Source of the DNA: JBFXAF01 sp050184585
GTDB taxonomy: Bacteria > Pseudomonadota > Alphaproteobacteria > Rhizobiales > Rhizobiaceae
DNA: 64,000 bases
Assembly: GCA_050184585.1 (NCBI GenBank)
Contig: JBFXAF010000003.1
Coordinates: 310,001-374,000, forward strand
Direction: 5' to 3'
The notes beneath the pieces were generated by a model. The model had not been told where the DNA came from. It ran no database searches and saw nothing but the letters and a program-made list of their open reading frames with translations. Shown here one piece after another: positions 44,306-52,899 of the stretch (position 1 is its first letter; the number at the start of each line of letters is the position of its first letter). Made by a program: the position numbers and the translations under genes.

Positions 44306-44747
44306 ACGAGGGTATCGCCCGACTCGGGACGAAGACGTAGCCCCCAGGCCCGACGACATGGCATTCGCGCAGGCCGTGGGGCTTGTCGAGTGCGCCGGCA
44401 AGGACATGGTGACCGGCCGCCCTGGCCCGTTCTTCGATCACGTCGGGGTCGGCGCCATAGAGCCTGAGTTCGATCCCCAGCCCGCGCGCCTCCGAGCCGG
44501 AGACGAGGCCGCTCATCTCGTGATCGAGATAGGAATGGTCGGCGTGGAGCATGAAGACCGAACCGAGGAGTTCGATGGCCGCGAAGTCCTCGTCCGCATA
44601 GATTGTCCTGGCTCCAAGGACACCCCGGCAGAACGCTTCCATCTCGGCGATTTCGGCAACGAGGAGATTGACGCCGAGGCCTCGCGGCAGGGAGCGCCCG
44701 AAGTCGTCGGCCTGCATCCACGGAGTCCGCGTTCGCTTCATGGCCAT
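44304..44747 (-). CDS. VOC-family (glyoxalase/bleomycin-resistance fold) protein
   Basis: A 147-residue single-domain VOC protein: GVNLLVAEIAEMEAFCRGVLGARTIYADEDFAAIEL starts the paired beta-alpha-beta-beta-beta module, and LDKPHGLRECHVVGPGGYVFVPS ends it. The metal-ligand pattern cannot be fixed by eye, so catalysis versus binding is open. AGGAGG lies upstream of ATG 44747; a second ATG at 44741 is possible. Confidence 0.82.
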   Translation of the reverse strand: MAMKRTRTPWMQADDFGRSLPRGLGVNLLVAEIAEMEAFCRGVLGARTIYADEDFAAIELLGSVFMLHADHSYLDHEMSGLVSGSEARGLGIELRLYGADPDVIEERARAAGHHVLAGALDKPHGLRECHVVGPGGYVFVPSRAIPS

Positions 44748-44881
44748 GACGACCCTCCTGCCGATGGGTGGATGAGAACCAGTTAGTCGGGTCCGTCCCC
44801 GGACGCGCGTCACAGCCGGCTCTTGAACGCTGGTCCAGCACACCTATCCTGGGGCAAGTGACGTCAGCAGCGGATCAGACA

Positions 44882-45895
44882 ATGGCGAAGCGGACCCGCG
44901 GCGCAAATCCCTACTATTCGGGTCAACGAACCGATCATTTCGACGGCGAGGTCTTCTACAATCCGGAAGGCAGGGGGCCGGGCTCGTTGCGCGAACTGCT
45001 GCGCTGGAAGGTGCTCGGCCGGCGCGTGGCGTGGCCGAAGCGCTGGCCCAGCCCATTTCCGGCCGCCCTGCCCGCGAGGCGCGTCGACGGAGATCGATTG
45101 CGCGTCACGATGGTGGGGCATTCAACCCTTCTCGTCCAGACGTCGGGGCTCAACCTGCTGACCGATCCCGTGTGGTCCGAACGCGCCTCGCCCTTTGCTT
45201 TCGCGGGTCCGCGCAGGGTCAATCCGCCGGGCATTGCGTTCGAGGACCTGCCGCCGATCGACGTCGTCCTGCTCAGCCACAATCACTACGACCATATGGA
45301 TCTGGGAACGATGGCGCGGCTGAAGAGAACGCACGATCCGCTCGTCGTCACGCCCCATGGGAACGACGCGATCCTGCGCCGCGCCGCGCCGGACATGCGC
45401 ATGGCGGTCGGCGACTGGGGCGACAGCTTCGACATCCCGGGCGGGTCTGTCCGCCTCGATCCCGCGCATCACTGGTCGGCGCGGGGCGGACGCGACCGCC
45501 GCATGGCGTTGTGGTGCGCGTTCGCGCTGGAGACGGAAGCCGGCCGCGTCTACTACGCCGGCGACACGGGCTTCGACGGCGGACGACACTATCGCAACAG
45601 CGCGGGACGCGGCGGTCCCTTCCGCCTGGCGATCCTGCCCATCGGCGCCTATGAGCCGCGCTGGTTCATGGAACCGCATCACCAGAACCCCGCCGAGGCG
45701 GTCGAGGGCATGCGTCTGCTCGGGGCTGCCTACGCAGCAGGCTGCCATTGGGGCACGTTCCGACTGACCGACGAAGGCGTCGACGATCCGCGATCCATGC
45801 TCGAGGGAGCGCTGCGGACCGCCGGGATCGCCAGCGACAGATTCAGGCCCATGCTCCCCGGCGAGGTATGGGACGTGCCGGACGGCACAGCATAG
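44882..45895 (+). CDS. MBL-fold metal-dependent hydrolase (NAPE-PLD/UlaG-like)
   Basis: A 337-residue metallo-beta-lactamase-fold enzyme. The metal motif is SHNHYDHMD, with GHSTLLVQTSGLNLLTDPVW before it and YYAGDTGFD and GCHWGTFRLTDE after. This order (N-terminal PYYSGQRTDHFDGEVFYNP included) matches the RomA/NAPE-PLD-like group acting on phospholipid-type or lactone substrates; substrate here unknown. Start ATG 44882 has no strong ribosome site; the frame is open upstream to 44768. Divergent from the VOC gene. Confidence 0.88.
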   Translation: MAKRTRGANPYYSGQRTDHFDGEVFYNPEGRGPGSLRELLRWKVLGRRVAWPKRWPSPFPAALPARRVDGDRLRVTMVGHSTLLVQTSGLNLLTDPVWSERASPFAFAGPRRVNPPGIAFEDLPPIDVVLLSHNHYDHMDLGTMARLKRTHDPLVVTPHGNDAILRRAAPDMRMAVGDWGDSFDIPGGSVRLDPAHHWSARGGRDRRMALWCAFALETEAGRVYYAGDTGFDGGRHYRNSAGRGGPFRLAILPIGAYEPRWFMEPHHQNPAEAVEGMRLLGAAYAAGCHWGTFRLTDEGVDDPRSMLEGALRTAGIASDRFRPMLPGEVWDVPDGTA

Positions 45896-45949
45896 GGAAC
45901 CGCCGGACCCGCGCCGACGTTTGGCGACGGTCAACCTTGAGGGACCGTC

Positions 45950-46123
45950 ATGCTCAAATGGATCATCATTCTGCTCGTCGTCTCGCTGATCGCCGGCGCG
46001 CTGGGCTTTCGCGGCGTGGCCGGCGCCGCCTCGACGATCGCATTCATCCTGGTCGCCATCGTCGTCGGCATCTTCGCCGTCGTACTTCTGCTCTTCGCAT
46101 GGGCCGGCGGAGGCTTCGTCTAA
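45950..46123 (+). CDS. DUF1328 (YtjA-like) small membrane protein
   Basis: A 57-residue protein missed by common length cut-offs. It starts MLKWIIILLVVSLIAGALGF, continues GVAGAASTIAFILVAIV, and ends with a third hydrophobic run and FAWAGGGFV. The pattern is that of DUF1328 proteins, small inner-membrane proteins of unknown role, often stress linked. GAGG precedes the ATG. Its TAA stop overlaps the stop of the convergent gene by two bases. Confidence 0.88.
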   Translation: MLKWIIILLVVSLIAGALGFRGVAGAASTIAFILVAIVVGIFAVVLLLFAWAGGGFV

Positions 46124-47571
46124 CGCGGGTAGAAGCGGAAGACGCTCTCGTGAAGCGGCAGGGCCGGCGCCAGCGCGTCGAGACATGCGCGGTCGAGCTG
46201 GGTCGCCAGCGCATGCGCGGCAGGCTGAGCCGCAGGCACATCGCTCATGCGACCGAGCATAGCAGCCGCCTCCCCGAAGCGCGACGCGCCGACGAGCAGA
46301 TCGACGGCGATCAGCGCATCTTCGTCACCGATCGGCCCGCCCGAGGCGAGCGCCGCAGCGACCGCATGATGCCTCTGCCAGTCGAAAGCCTCCGTCAGCA
46401 GTGGTGAGCGCTCCAGCGACGGCGTCGCGCCGAGGACCACGGGGGCGAGCGCATGCCGTGCGATCATGCGGTCCGCGAAGTCCGTCGCAACCTGTGCCGG
46501 CGTGCCGGCTGGTCCGACGGTCACCTTGAAGGTCGCGAGCTGGGCTTCGCGGACGTCGCGGCCAAACAGCCGGTCGAGACCTTCCACCATGGCAACCACC
46601 ACGCCCGCCGGCGCCCCGACCGGATCTAGGCGCCCGTCGGCGATCGCGGCAAGCAGTTCGGGCGTCAGTTCTGTCGCGATCCGATACTCCCCCGTCTGGT
46701 TGAGAAGCGTGAGAATCATGGTCACGTCCGGCGCACGCCCGACGAGGCGATACATCGCCCGAAAATGCGAAGCATAGGGCCGCCTGCCGTCCAGCGCCCG
46801 GACCTCGAGCGGCTGAATGGTCATGTCGAAGGTGTCCCGCAACTCCGCCATTGTCAGGGCGTGGCGCAGCATTCCCTCCCGCCAGGCCGCTGGATCCTGT
46901 CCTGGGTCGCCGAGGCTCCCGGCCGGCGCCCTGTCAAGCAGGCCCGCCACCCCCGCCAGATCGTCGCGCACGGCGTGGGTGGTGAAAGCAAGCGGCCACA
47001 GGCCCGCGGCTTCCGCCTTGTCGGCAAAGTCCAGCTTCGCGGCGTCGTCCGCGTCCGCGATCGATCGCGCCACGTTTGCGGCAAAGGTCTGCCTGAGCGG
47101 ACTGTCGGGCTGCGCGTCGAACCACCGCCGCGTCTCCGCGACCAGCCAGTCGCCACCGTCTTCCAGCACCAGCGCCCTCAGGATGGAACCGTCGAGCGAT
47201 GGCAGGACGGTGCCGTCCCTGACCGATGGCCCGAGCGCGGCGAGACGCGCCATCCTTGCCGGGGTCTGGTTGTGGCTCAACCTCAGTCCCAGCATGCGTT
47301 CGGGCGGTTTGTCCCGCGACTCCAGGCCGGCCAGGAGGGCATCGGCGGCCTCGAAATCGAGCCCGGCATAACGGATCGTCAGATAGGCCGCGTCGTGGCC
47401 GAAACGATCACGCCAGAAGCGCGGCTTCTCCGCGGGTTCCCTGAGCAAGACCTCCGACGCAGCGAGAATCGCGGGCCCGTGCACACACGCGCCGGGCGTC
47501 CCGGCTTCCTCGGCGACAGCAGCGAAGGCCGGGCCGACGAGCAGGACAAGAAGGGCGCATGTTCGACGCAT
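46120..47571 (-). CDS. Exported helical-repeat protein, function unknown
   Basis: A 483-residue protein with a signal peptide (MRRTCALLVLLVGPAFAAVAEE). The mature part is alanine/leucine rich and helical throughout, with several segments of alternating helices (for example DDAAKLDFADKAEAAGLWPLAF and AAIADGRLDPVGAPAGVVVAM), resembling alpha-solenoid repeats. No catalytic motif is evident. I have seen similar long uncharacterised proteins in rhizobial genomes but cannot name a family. GAGG precedes ATG 47571. Divergent from dapF (133 bases); convergent with DUF1328. Confidence 0.75.
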   Translation of the reverse strand: MRRTCALLVLLVGPAFAAVAEEAGTPGACVHGPAILAASEVLLREPAEKPRFWRDRFGHDAAYLTIRYAGLDFEAADALLAGLESRDKPPERMLGLRLSHNQTPARMARLAALGPSVRDGTVLPSLDGSILRALVLEDGGDWLVAETRRWFDAQPDSPLRQTFAANVARSIADADDAAKLDFADKAEAAGLWPLAFTTHAVRDDLAGVAGLLDRAPAGSLGDPGQDPAAWREGMLRHALTMAELRDTFDMTIQPLEVRALDGRRPYASHFRAMYRLVGRAPDVTMILTLLNQTGEYRIATELTPELLAAIADGRLDPVGAPAGVVVAMVEGLDRLFGRDVREAQLATFKVTVGPAGTPAQVATDFADRMIARHALAPVVLGATPSLERSPLLTEAFDWQRHHAVAAALASGGPIGDEDALIAVDLLVGASRFGEAAAMLGRMSDVPAAQPAAHALATQLDRACLDALAPALPLHESVFRFYPR

Positions 47572-47703
47572 GGGAACCTCGCTCCGAGACCCCTTGTAGC
47601 ACCGCCGGACCCGCCCGGCATACCGGCGGCCGGCCGACGTGATACTGGTAATCCGCGCCCGTTTCCGCCATATACGCCGAAACGCCAGCATATCGTGGAA
47701 ACC

Positions 47704-48585
47704 ATGGCGACTGCCGCCCCTTTTGCCAAGATGAACGGCCTCGGAAACGAGATCATCGTCGCCGACATGCGAGGTCGCGCGGACCGCGTCACCCCTGCGG
47801 CGGCCGTGGCGCTGAACCGTGATTCGGCCACGCGCTTCGATCAGGTCATGGCGATCCATGACCCGCGGACGCCCGGCACGGCCTACTTCATCGACATCCT
47901 CAACTCCGACGGCTCCTCCGCGCAGGCGTGCGGCAACGGCATGCGGTGCGTCGTGCAGGCGCTCGCCGCGGAGTCCGGCAGGACGAGCTTCACCTTCGAG
48001 ACCGTCGCCGGCATTCTCAACGCGGAGGAGCATGCCGATGGGACGATCTCCGTCGACATGGGCACGCCACGGTTCGGCTGGCGTGACATTCCTCTCGCGG
48101 AGGAGTTCCGCGACACGCGAGCCATCGAACTGCAGATCGGGCCGATAGACGAGCCCATCCTCCATTCGCCGTCGGTCGTCTCGATGGGCAACCCGCACGC
48201 CATCTTCTGGGTCGACGGGGACGTCTGGTCCTACGAGCTGGAGCGATTCGGTCCGCTGCTGGAGAACCATCCTATCTTCCCGGAGCGCGCCAATATCACG
48301 ATCGGCCAGGTCACATCGCCGACGTCGATGACCATCCGCACCTGGGAGCGCGGCGCGGGACTGACCAGAGCCTGCGGGTCTGCCGCCTGCGCGGCGCTCG
48401 TCGCGGCCGCCCGGACGGGCCGGACGGGCCGGTCGATCGACCTGACCGCGCCGGGGGGCTTGCTCCGCGTCGAATGGAGGGAAGACGACCACGTCATACT
48501 GACCGGGCCTGCTGAATGGGAGTTCTCGGGCAGCTTCGACCCGGCGACGGGCGCCTGGGCGCGCGACGCCGAGAGCGCCGCCTGA
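47704..48585 (+). CDS. dapF: Diaminopimelate epimerase
   Basis: A 293-residue cofactor-independent epimerase making meso-DAP for lysine and peptidoglycan. The two catalytic cysteines are Cys76 (ACGNGMRC) and Cys224 (RACGSAAC). FAKMNGLGNEIIV near the start and MGNPHAIFWV are standard. ATG 47704; a GTG at 47695 would add three residues. The TGA stop overlaps the mtaB ATG (TGATG), the first link of dapF-mtaB-ftsY-yciB. Confidence 0.97.
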   Translation: MATAAPFAKMNGLGNEIIVADMRGRADRVTPAAAVALNRDSATRFDQVMAIHDPRTPGTAYFIDILNSDGSSAQACGNGMRCVVQALAAESGRTSFTFETVAGILNAEEHADGTISVDMGTPRFGWRDIPLAEEFRDTRAIELQIGPIDEPILHSPSVVSMGNPHAIFWVDGDVWSYELERFGPLLENHPIFPERANITIGQVTSPTSMTIRTWERGAGLTRACGSAACAALVAAARTGRTGRSIDLTAPGGLLRVEWREDDHVILTGPAEWEFSGSFDPATGAWARDAESAA

Positions 48586-49868
48586 TGGCGGTCGACATCG
48601 TCACCTTCGGCTGCCGGCTCAACACCTATGAATCCGAGGTGATGCGGCGCGAGGCCGCAAGGGCCGGGCTCGACACGCTGGTCGGGGGCGCCGTCGTCTT
48701 CAACACCTGCGCGGTCACCGGCGAGGCCGTGCGACAGGCCAAGCAGGCGATCCGCAAGGCGCATCGCGACAACCCGACGGCGCGCATCATCGTAACCGGC
48801 TGCGCCGCCCAGACCGAACCGGAAACCTTCGCCGGCATGGACGAGGTCGACCTCGTTCTCGGCAACGAGGAGAAGCTTTCGGCGCATTCCTATCGCGCGC
48901 TTCGCGATTTCGGTGTCAACGACACCGAGAAGGTGCGCGTCAACGACATCATGAGCGTCACCGAGACAGCCTCGCATATGGTCGACGCCATCGAGGGCCG
49001 GGCGCGCGCATTCGTACAGGTCCAGAACGGCTGCGATCACCGCTGCACCTTCTGCATCATCCCCTACGGCCGCGGAAACTCACGTTCGGTCCCAATGGGC
49101 GCGGTGGTCGAACAGGTGAGGCGCCTCGCCGGCAACGGCTATGCCGAGGTGGTGCTTTCCGGCGTCGACCTCACCAGCTACGGCGCCGACCTGCCCGGTA
49201 CGCCTCGACTGGGGGCGCTGGTCAAGTCGATCCTGCGCAATGTGGCGGATCTCAAGCGTCTCAGGCTTTCCTCGATCGATTCCGTCGAGGTGGATGACAA
49301 CCTCCTGGAGGCCATCGCGACCGAGAGACGGCTGATGCCGCATCTACACCTTTCGCTGCAGTCGGGCGACGACATGATCCTCAAGCGCATGAAGCGGCGT
49401 CACCTGCGGGATCGTTCGATCCGTTTCTGCGACGAGGTGCGCCGCCTGAGACCGGACATGGTCCTCGGCGCCGATATCATCGCCGGATTCCCGACCGAGA
49501 CCGAGGCCATGTTCGACAATTCGCTCAGCATCGTCGACGAGTGCGGCCTCACCCATCTCCACGTCTTTCCCTACTCGCCGCGCAGCGGCACGCCGGCCGC
49601 CCGGATGCCCCAAGTCGACCGCCGCGTCGTGAAGGAACGCGCGGCGCGGCTGCGCGCGGTCGGCGACGCCGCCCGTCGCCGTCACCTCGAGAGCGTCGTC
49701 GGGTCCGTCCAGTCCGTGCTTGTCGAGCGCCACGGCATCGGCCGCACCGAAGGCTTCACGCCCGTCGCCCTGCCGTTCGGAGCGCCAGGCACGATCGTCG
49801 AGGCCGTCGTGACGGGCCATGACGCCGAGCGCCTTCTTGCCGCGCCGGCGATCCGCGTAGCCGCCTGA
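48585..49868 (+). CDS. mtaB: tRNA t6A37 methylthiotransferase MtaB
   Basis: A 427-residue radical-SAM methylthiotransferase that turns t6A into ms2t6A at position 37 of ANN-decoding tRNAs. N-terminal cluster cysteines are in FGCRLNTYESE, FNTCAVTG and VTGCAAQTEP. The radical-SAM CxxxCxxC is in GCDHRCTFCIIPYGRG. A C-terminal TRAM-like part ends the protein. Translationally coupled to dapF and followed 11 bases later by ftsY. Confidence 0.95.
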   Translation: MAVDIVTFGCRLNTYESEVMRREAARAGLDTLVGGAVVFNTCAVTGEAVRQAKQAIRKAHRDNPTARIIVTGCAAQTEPETFAGMDEVDLVLGNEEKLSAHSYRALRDFGVNDTEKVRVNDIMSVTETASHMVDAIEGRARAFVQVQNGCDHRCTFCIIPYGRGNSRSVPMGAVVEQVRRLAGNGYAEVVLSGVDLTSYGADLPGTPRLGALVKSILRNVADLKRLRLSSIDSVEVDDNLLEAIATERRLMPHLHLSLQSGDDMILKRMKRRHLRDRSIRFCDEVRRLRPDMVLGADIIAGFPTETEAMFDNSLSIVDECGLTHLHVFPYSPRSGTPAARMPQVDRRVVKERAARLRAVGDAARRRHLESVVGSVQSVLVERHGIGRTEGFTPVALPFGAPGTIVEAVVTGHDAERLLAAPAIRVAA

Positions 49869-49879
49869 GAGCTTGCGAC

Positions 49880-51265
49880 ATGGCGTTCGGCTTCATCAAG
49901 AAGGTCTTCTCCTTCGGTCGGAAGGAAGTGGCCGCGGAGCGGTCCGGAGAGCCGTCGGTCCCGCTCCCTCCCGCCACCGAGCAGCCGCCATCCCCCGTGC
50001 CCGACATCGTGCCGGACGCGGTCGATCTGCCCGACTTAGTCCAGCGCGAGACTGCCCCGGAAGCCGCGCCCTCGGTTGGCGTCGACGAAGACGAGGGCGC
50101 ACGGGCTCTTGCGACCAATGAAATGGGAACCGGCGAGATCCTGCCGCCGATCCGCCAGGCGGAGCCGGTACCGGCCGATCCGTTCCTCGCCGATATCGCC
50201 CCGGAGCCCGATCAGGCCCCCGTCCCTCCGCTCGCGCCTTCGCCCCCACCAGCTCCTCCGTCGACGGAGCGACGCGAAGGCAGGGTCACGGTCTCGAAGA
50301 CGGTCGAGAGCCGGAAGGAACCGGACAGGGCCCCGGAGCCCGCGCCGAGGCCGGGCTGGTTCCAGCGTCTGCGGCATGGTCTGGCCCGCTCGTCGACGGA
50401 GCTGACCGGCAATATCGCCGGGGTCTTCACCAGGCGTAAGCTCGACCAAGAGACGCTGCAGGACCTTGAGGACGTCCTGATCCGAGCCGACCTAGGCGTC
50501 GAGACGGCGCTGCGCGTGACCGATGCGCTCGCATCGACCCGCTATGGCAAGGACATCTCCGATACCGAAGTCCGTAAGGTCATGGCGGAGGAGGTCGAGA
50601 AGGTGCTGACGCCCGTCGCCCTGCCGCTGGAACTCGACCTTTCCCACAAGCCGCATGTCATCCTTGTCGTCGGCGTCAACGGCACGGGCAAGACGACGAC
50701 CATCGGCAAGCTCGCCGCCAAGCTTGTCGCCGGGGGCCTCAAGGTCACCCTCGCGGCCGGCGACACGTTCCGGGCAGCCGCGATCGAACAGCTCAAGATC
50801 TGGGGCGAGCGCACCGGCTCGCCGGTCGTCTCGTCAAAGCTCGGCGCCGACGCCGCAGGTCTCGCCTACGACGCCTTCGCCGATGCGAGGCAAGCGGGGT
50901 CCGACGTTCTCATTGTCGACACCGCCGGCCGCCTCCAGAACAGGACTGAGCTGATGGCCGAGCTGGAAAAGATCGTGCGCGTGCTGGGCCGCCTCGATCC
51001 CGAGGCTCCGCACACCGTCTTACAGACGGTCGACGCCACCACTGGCCAGAACGCCCTCAATCAGGTCGAAATCTTCCGTAATGTGGCAGGCGTCAACGGC
51101 CTCGTCATGACCAAGCTCGACGGCACGGCGCGCGGCGGCATCCTCGTCGCCATCGCGGCCAAGCACAGGCTTCCGGTCTACTTCATCGGCGTCGGCGAAC
51201 AGGTCGACGACCTAGAACCCTTTTCCGCAGGCGATTTCGCCAAGGCGATCGCGGGAGTGAACTGA
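49880..51265 (+). CDS. ftsY: Signal recognition particle receptor FtsY
   Basis: A 461-residue SRP receptor that docks SRP-ribosome complexes at the inner membrane. A short amphipathic start (MAFGFIKKVFSFGRK) leads to an acidic/proline-rich A domain of about 140 residues. The N domain follows, and the GTPase has G1 GVNGTGKTTT from Gly265, then AGDTFRAAAIEQL, DTAGR and TKLDGTARGG. Length usual for the group. Next gene yciB starts at the very next base. Confidence 0.97.
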   Translation: MAFGFIKKVFSFGRKEVAAERSGEPSVPLPPATEQPPSPVPDIVPDAVDLPDLVQRETAPEAAPSVGVDEDEGARALATNEMGTGEILPPIRQAEPVPADPFLADIAPEPDQAPVPPLAPSPPPAPPSTERREGRVTVSKTVESRKEPDRAPEPAPRPGWFQRLRHGLARSSTELTGNIAGVFTRRKLDQETLQDLEDVLIRADLGVETALRVTDALASTRYGKDISDTEVRKVMAEEVEKVLTPVALPLELDLSHKPHVILVVGVNGTGKTTTIGKLAAKLVAGGLKVTLAAGDTFRAAAIEQLKIWGERTGSPVVSSKLGADAAGLAYDAFADARQAGSDVLIVDTAGRLQNRTELMAELEKIVRVLGRLDPEAPHTVLQTVDATTGQNALNQVEIFRNVAGVNGLVMTKLDGTARGGILVAIAAKHRLPVYFIGVGEQVDDLEPFSAGDFAKAIAGVN

Positions 51266-51916
51266 ATGGCCGAGCGAATCATCGAACGCGAGCCCGCCGA
51301 CCCGAAGAAGAAGGAGATCAACCCTCTCCTCAAGCTCGCGCTGGAACTCGGACCCCTGCTCGTCTTCTTCTTCGCCAATACGCGCGGCGAATGGCTGGCC
51401 GAGATCTTCCCCGCACTTGGCGCGCTCGGCGGGCCGATTTTCATCGCCACCGGGCTGTTCATGGTCGCGACCGCCATCGCGCTCACGGTCTCCTGGCTGC
51501 TGACCCGCACGCTTCCGATGATGCCGCTGGTGTCGGGCATCGTGGTGTTCGCCTTCGGGGCCATGACGCTTTGGCTGCAGGACGACACCTTCATCAAGAT
51601 GAAGCCGACCATCGTGAACACGCTGTTCGGCGCGGTTCTGCTCGGCGGCCTCGTCTTCGGCAAGTCGCTGCTGGGCTATGTCTTCGATTCGGCCTTCAAG
51701 CTCGACGCCGAAGGCTGGCGAAAGCTCACCTTCCGATGGGGGCTGTTCTTCCTCTTCCTCGCAGTCGTCAACGAGATCGTCTGGCGGTCATTCCCGACCG
51801 ACACCTGGGTGGCGTTCAAGGTGTGGGGCATCATGCCGATAACGCTGATCTTCACGTTCAGCCAGATGCCGCTTATCATGCGCCACTCGCTGGACGAACG
51901 CCTCAGGAAGCCTTGA
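51266..51916 (+). CDS. yciB: Inner-membrane septation protein A (YciB/IspZ family)
   Basis: A 216-residue protein with five or six membrane helices. The signatures LKLALELGPLLVFFFANTRG, WLQDDTFIKMKPTIVNTLFG and WRKLTFRWGLFFLFLAVVNEIVWR identify the YciB/IspZ (septation protein A) family, which links division and envelope synthesis. It directly abuts ftsY and is followed after 5 bases by the next gene, so it is an operon member. Confidence 0.95.
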   Translation: MAERIIEREPADPKKKEINPLLKLALELGPLLVFFFANTRGEWLAEIFPALGALGGPIFIATGLFMVATAIALTVSWLLTRTLPMMPLVSGIVVFAFGAMTLWLQDDTFIKMKPTIVNTLFGAVLLGGLVFGKSLLGYVFDSAFKLDAEGWRKLTFRWGLFFLFLAVVNEIVWRSFPTDTWVAFKVWGIMPITLIFTFSQMPLIMRHSLDERLRKP

Positions 51917-51921
51917 CGCCT

Positions 51922-52536
51922 ATGCAATTTCTGACATCGAGCGAAGAGTTGCGTGCGATTTACCCGCAGCCGGGCGACACGCCCGTTCGCAAGGAGTTGC
52001 GAGCGCTCGACCGGCATTGCCGGGCCTTCATCGAGAAGAGCCCCTTCGTGCTCATTGGCTCGCAGGACGGCGCTGGAAACGCCGACGTCACGCCAAAGGG
52101 CGACAGGCCGGGTTTCGTGGCCGTTCTGGACGATAGCACCATCGCGATCCCTGACCGTCCAGGCAACAATCGTCTCGACACGCTCGAGAACGTCCTCGCC
52201 AATCCGGCGGTGGGGCTGATCTTCCTGATCCCCGGCATGAACGAGACGCTGCGCATCAACGGCCACGCCCGAATCACGCTCGATGCGGATCTGCGCGAAC
52301 GACTGGCCGTGAACGGCAAGGCGCCGCAGAGCGTCATGGTCGTATCCGTGAAGGCCGCGTACATGCATTGCGCCAAGGCGTTCCTGCGTTCCGGTCTCTG
52401 GAACCCGGATGGCTGGCCACCCCGCGCCGCGATGCCGACGCTCGGGGAAATCCTCAGGGACCAGCTAACGCTGGCCGAATCAGGCGCCGAGGCAGACCGG
52501 CGTCTCGACGACGCCTACAGAAAGACCATGTGGTAG
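51922..52536 (+). CDS. Pyridoxamine 5'-phosphate oxidase-like flavoprotein (MSMEG_1061 type)
   Basis: A 204-residue split-barrel FMN-binding protein. The core FVLIGSQDGAGNADVTPKGDRPGFV and IPDRPGNNRLDTLENVLANPAVGLIFLIPG match the subgroup of PNPOx-like proteins named after MSMEG_1061; no activity is established for them. The C-terminal AYMHCAKAFLRSGLW is also conserved in this group. Five bases after yciB, probably the last gene of the dapF operon. Confidence 0.88.
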   Translation: MQFLTSSEELRAIYPQPGDTPVRKELRALDRHCRAFIEKSPFVLIGSQDGAGNADVTPKGDRPGFVAVLDDSTIAIPDRPGNNRLDTLENVLANPAVGLIFLIPGMNETLRINGHARITLDADLRERLAVNGKAPQSVMVVSVKAAYMHCAKAFLRSGLWNPDGWPPRAAMPTLGEILRDQLTLAESGAEADRRLDDAYRKTMW

Positions 52537-52604
52537 CGGCATCGCCGCCTTTGCGCGCGATCCGATCACGAGTCACCAGATCGTCAATCGACCCTGCGCC
52601 GGGC

Positions 52605-52640
52605 GCATTGCTGCAATGCAGCATAGCTTGTTGCATTGCA
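52605..52640. promoter_or_regulatory. Overlapping palindromes upstream of DUF1127 gene; exact CTGC-N3-GCAG site
   Basis: Three interleaved dyads lie 77-112 bases before the DUF1127 start: GCATTGC-T-GCAATGC (52605-52619); CTGC-AAT-GCAG (52611-52621); and TGCAATGCA/TGCATTGCA (52612-52620, 52632-52640, 11-base spacer). CTGC-N3-GCAG is the published binding pattern of PhaR in Paracoccus. A LysR-type site is the alternative, since VtlR of Brucella controls DUF1127 genes. The other sequence in this 180-base gap shows nothing clear. Confidence 0.6.
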
Positions 52641-52716
52641 CGCGAATCATGGCAGGGTACGCGTATCAGGGAGGAGCCCAGCCACCGGGGAACGGTGGAC
52701 TGAACGGAGCACCGCC

Positions 52717-52887
52717 ATGATCTTCACCGAGATCGTCAACCGAACCCGCGACCGCTTCGCCCGCCGTCGCCGCTACAATCGCATGATCGCGGAAATCGAA
52801 TCGATGACCCAGCGCGACCTCGCCGACATCAACGGCAACCGCGCCGACATGATGCGTCATGCCTGGGTCGAAGTTTACGGCCGCTGA
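52717..52887 (+). CDS. DUF1127 small basic protein
   Basis: A 56-residue, arginine-rich protein (FARRRRYNRMIAEIESMTQRDLADING) matching the DUF1127 domain, whose core is the R-x4-I/L-x2-L/M-RDL-x-DIG/N pattern. Related small proteins bind RNA or affect small-RNA turnover, phosphate and virulence phenotypes in alphaproteobacteria. GGAG lies before ATG 52717. Monocistronic, convergent with ccmG (stops 13 bases apart). Confidence 0.88.
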   Translation: MIFTEIVNRTRDRFARRRRYNRMIAEIESMTQRDLADINGNRADMMRHAWVEVYGR

Positions 52888-52899
52888 GGTTACGCGGCT

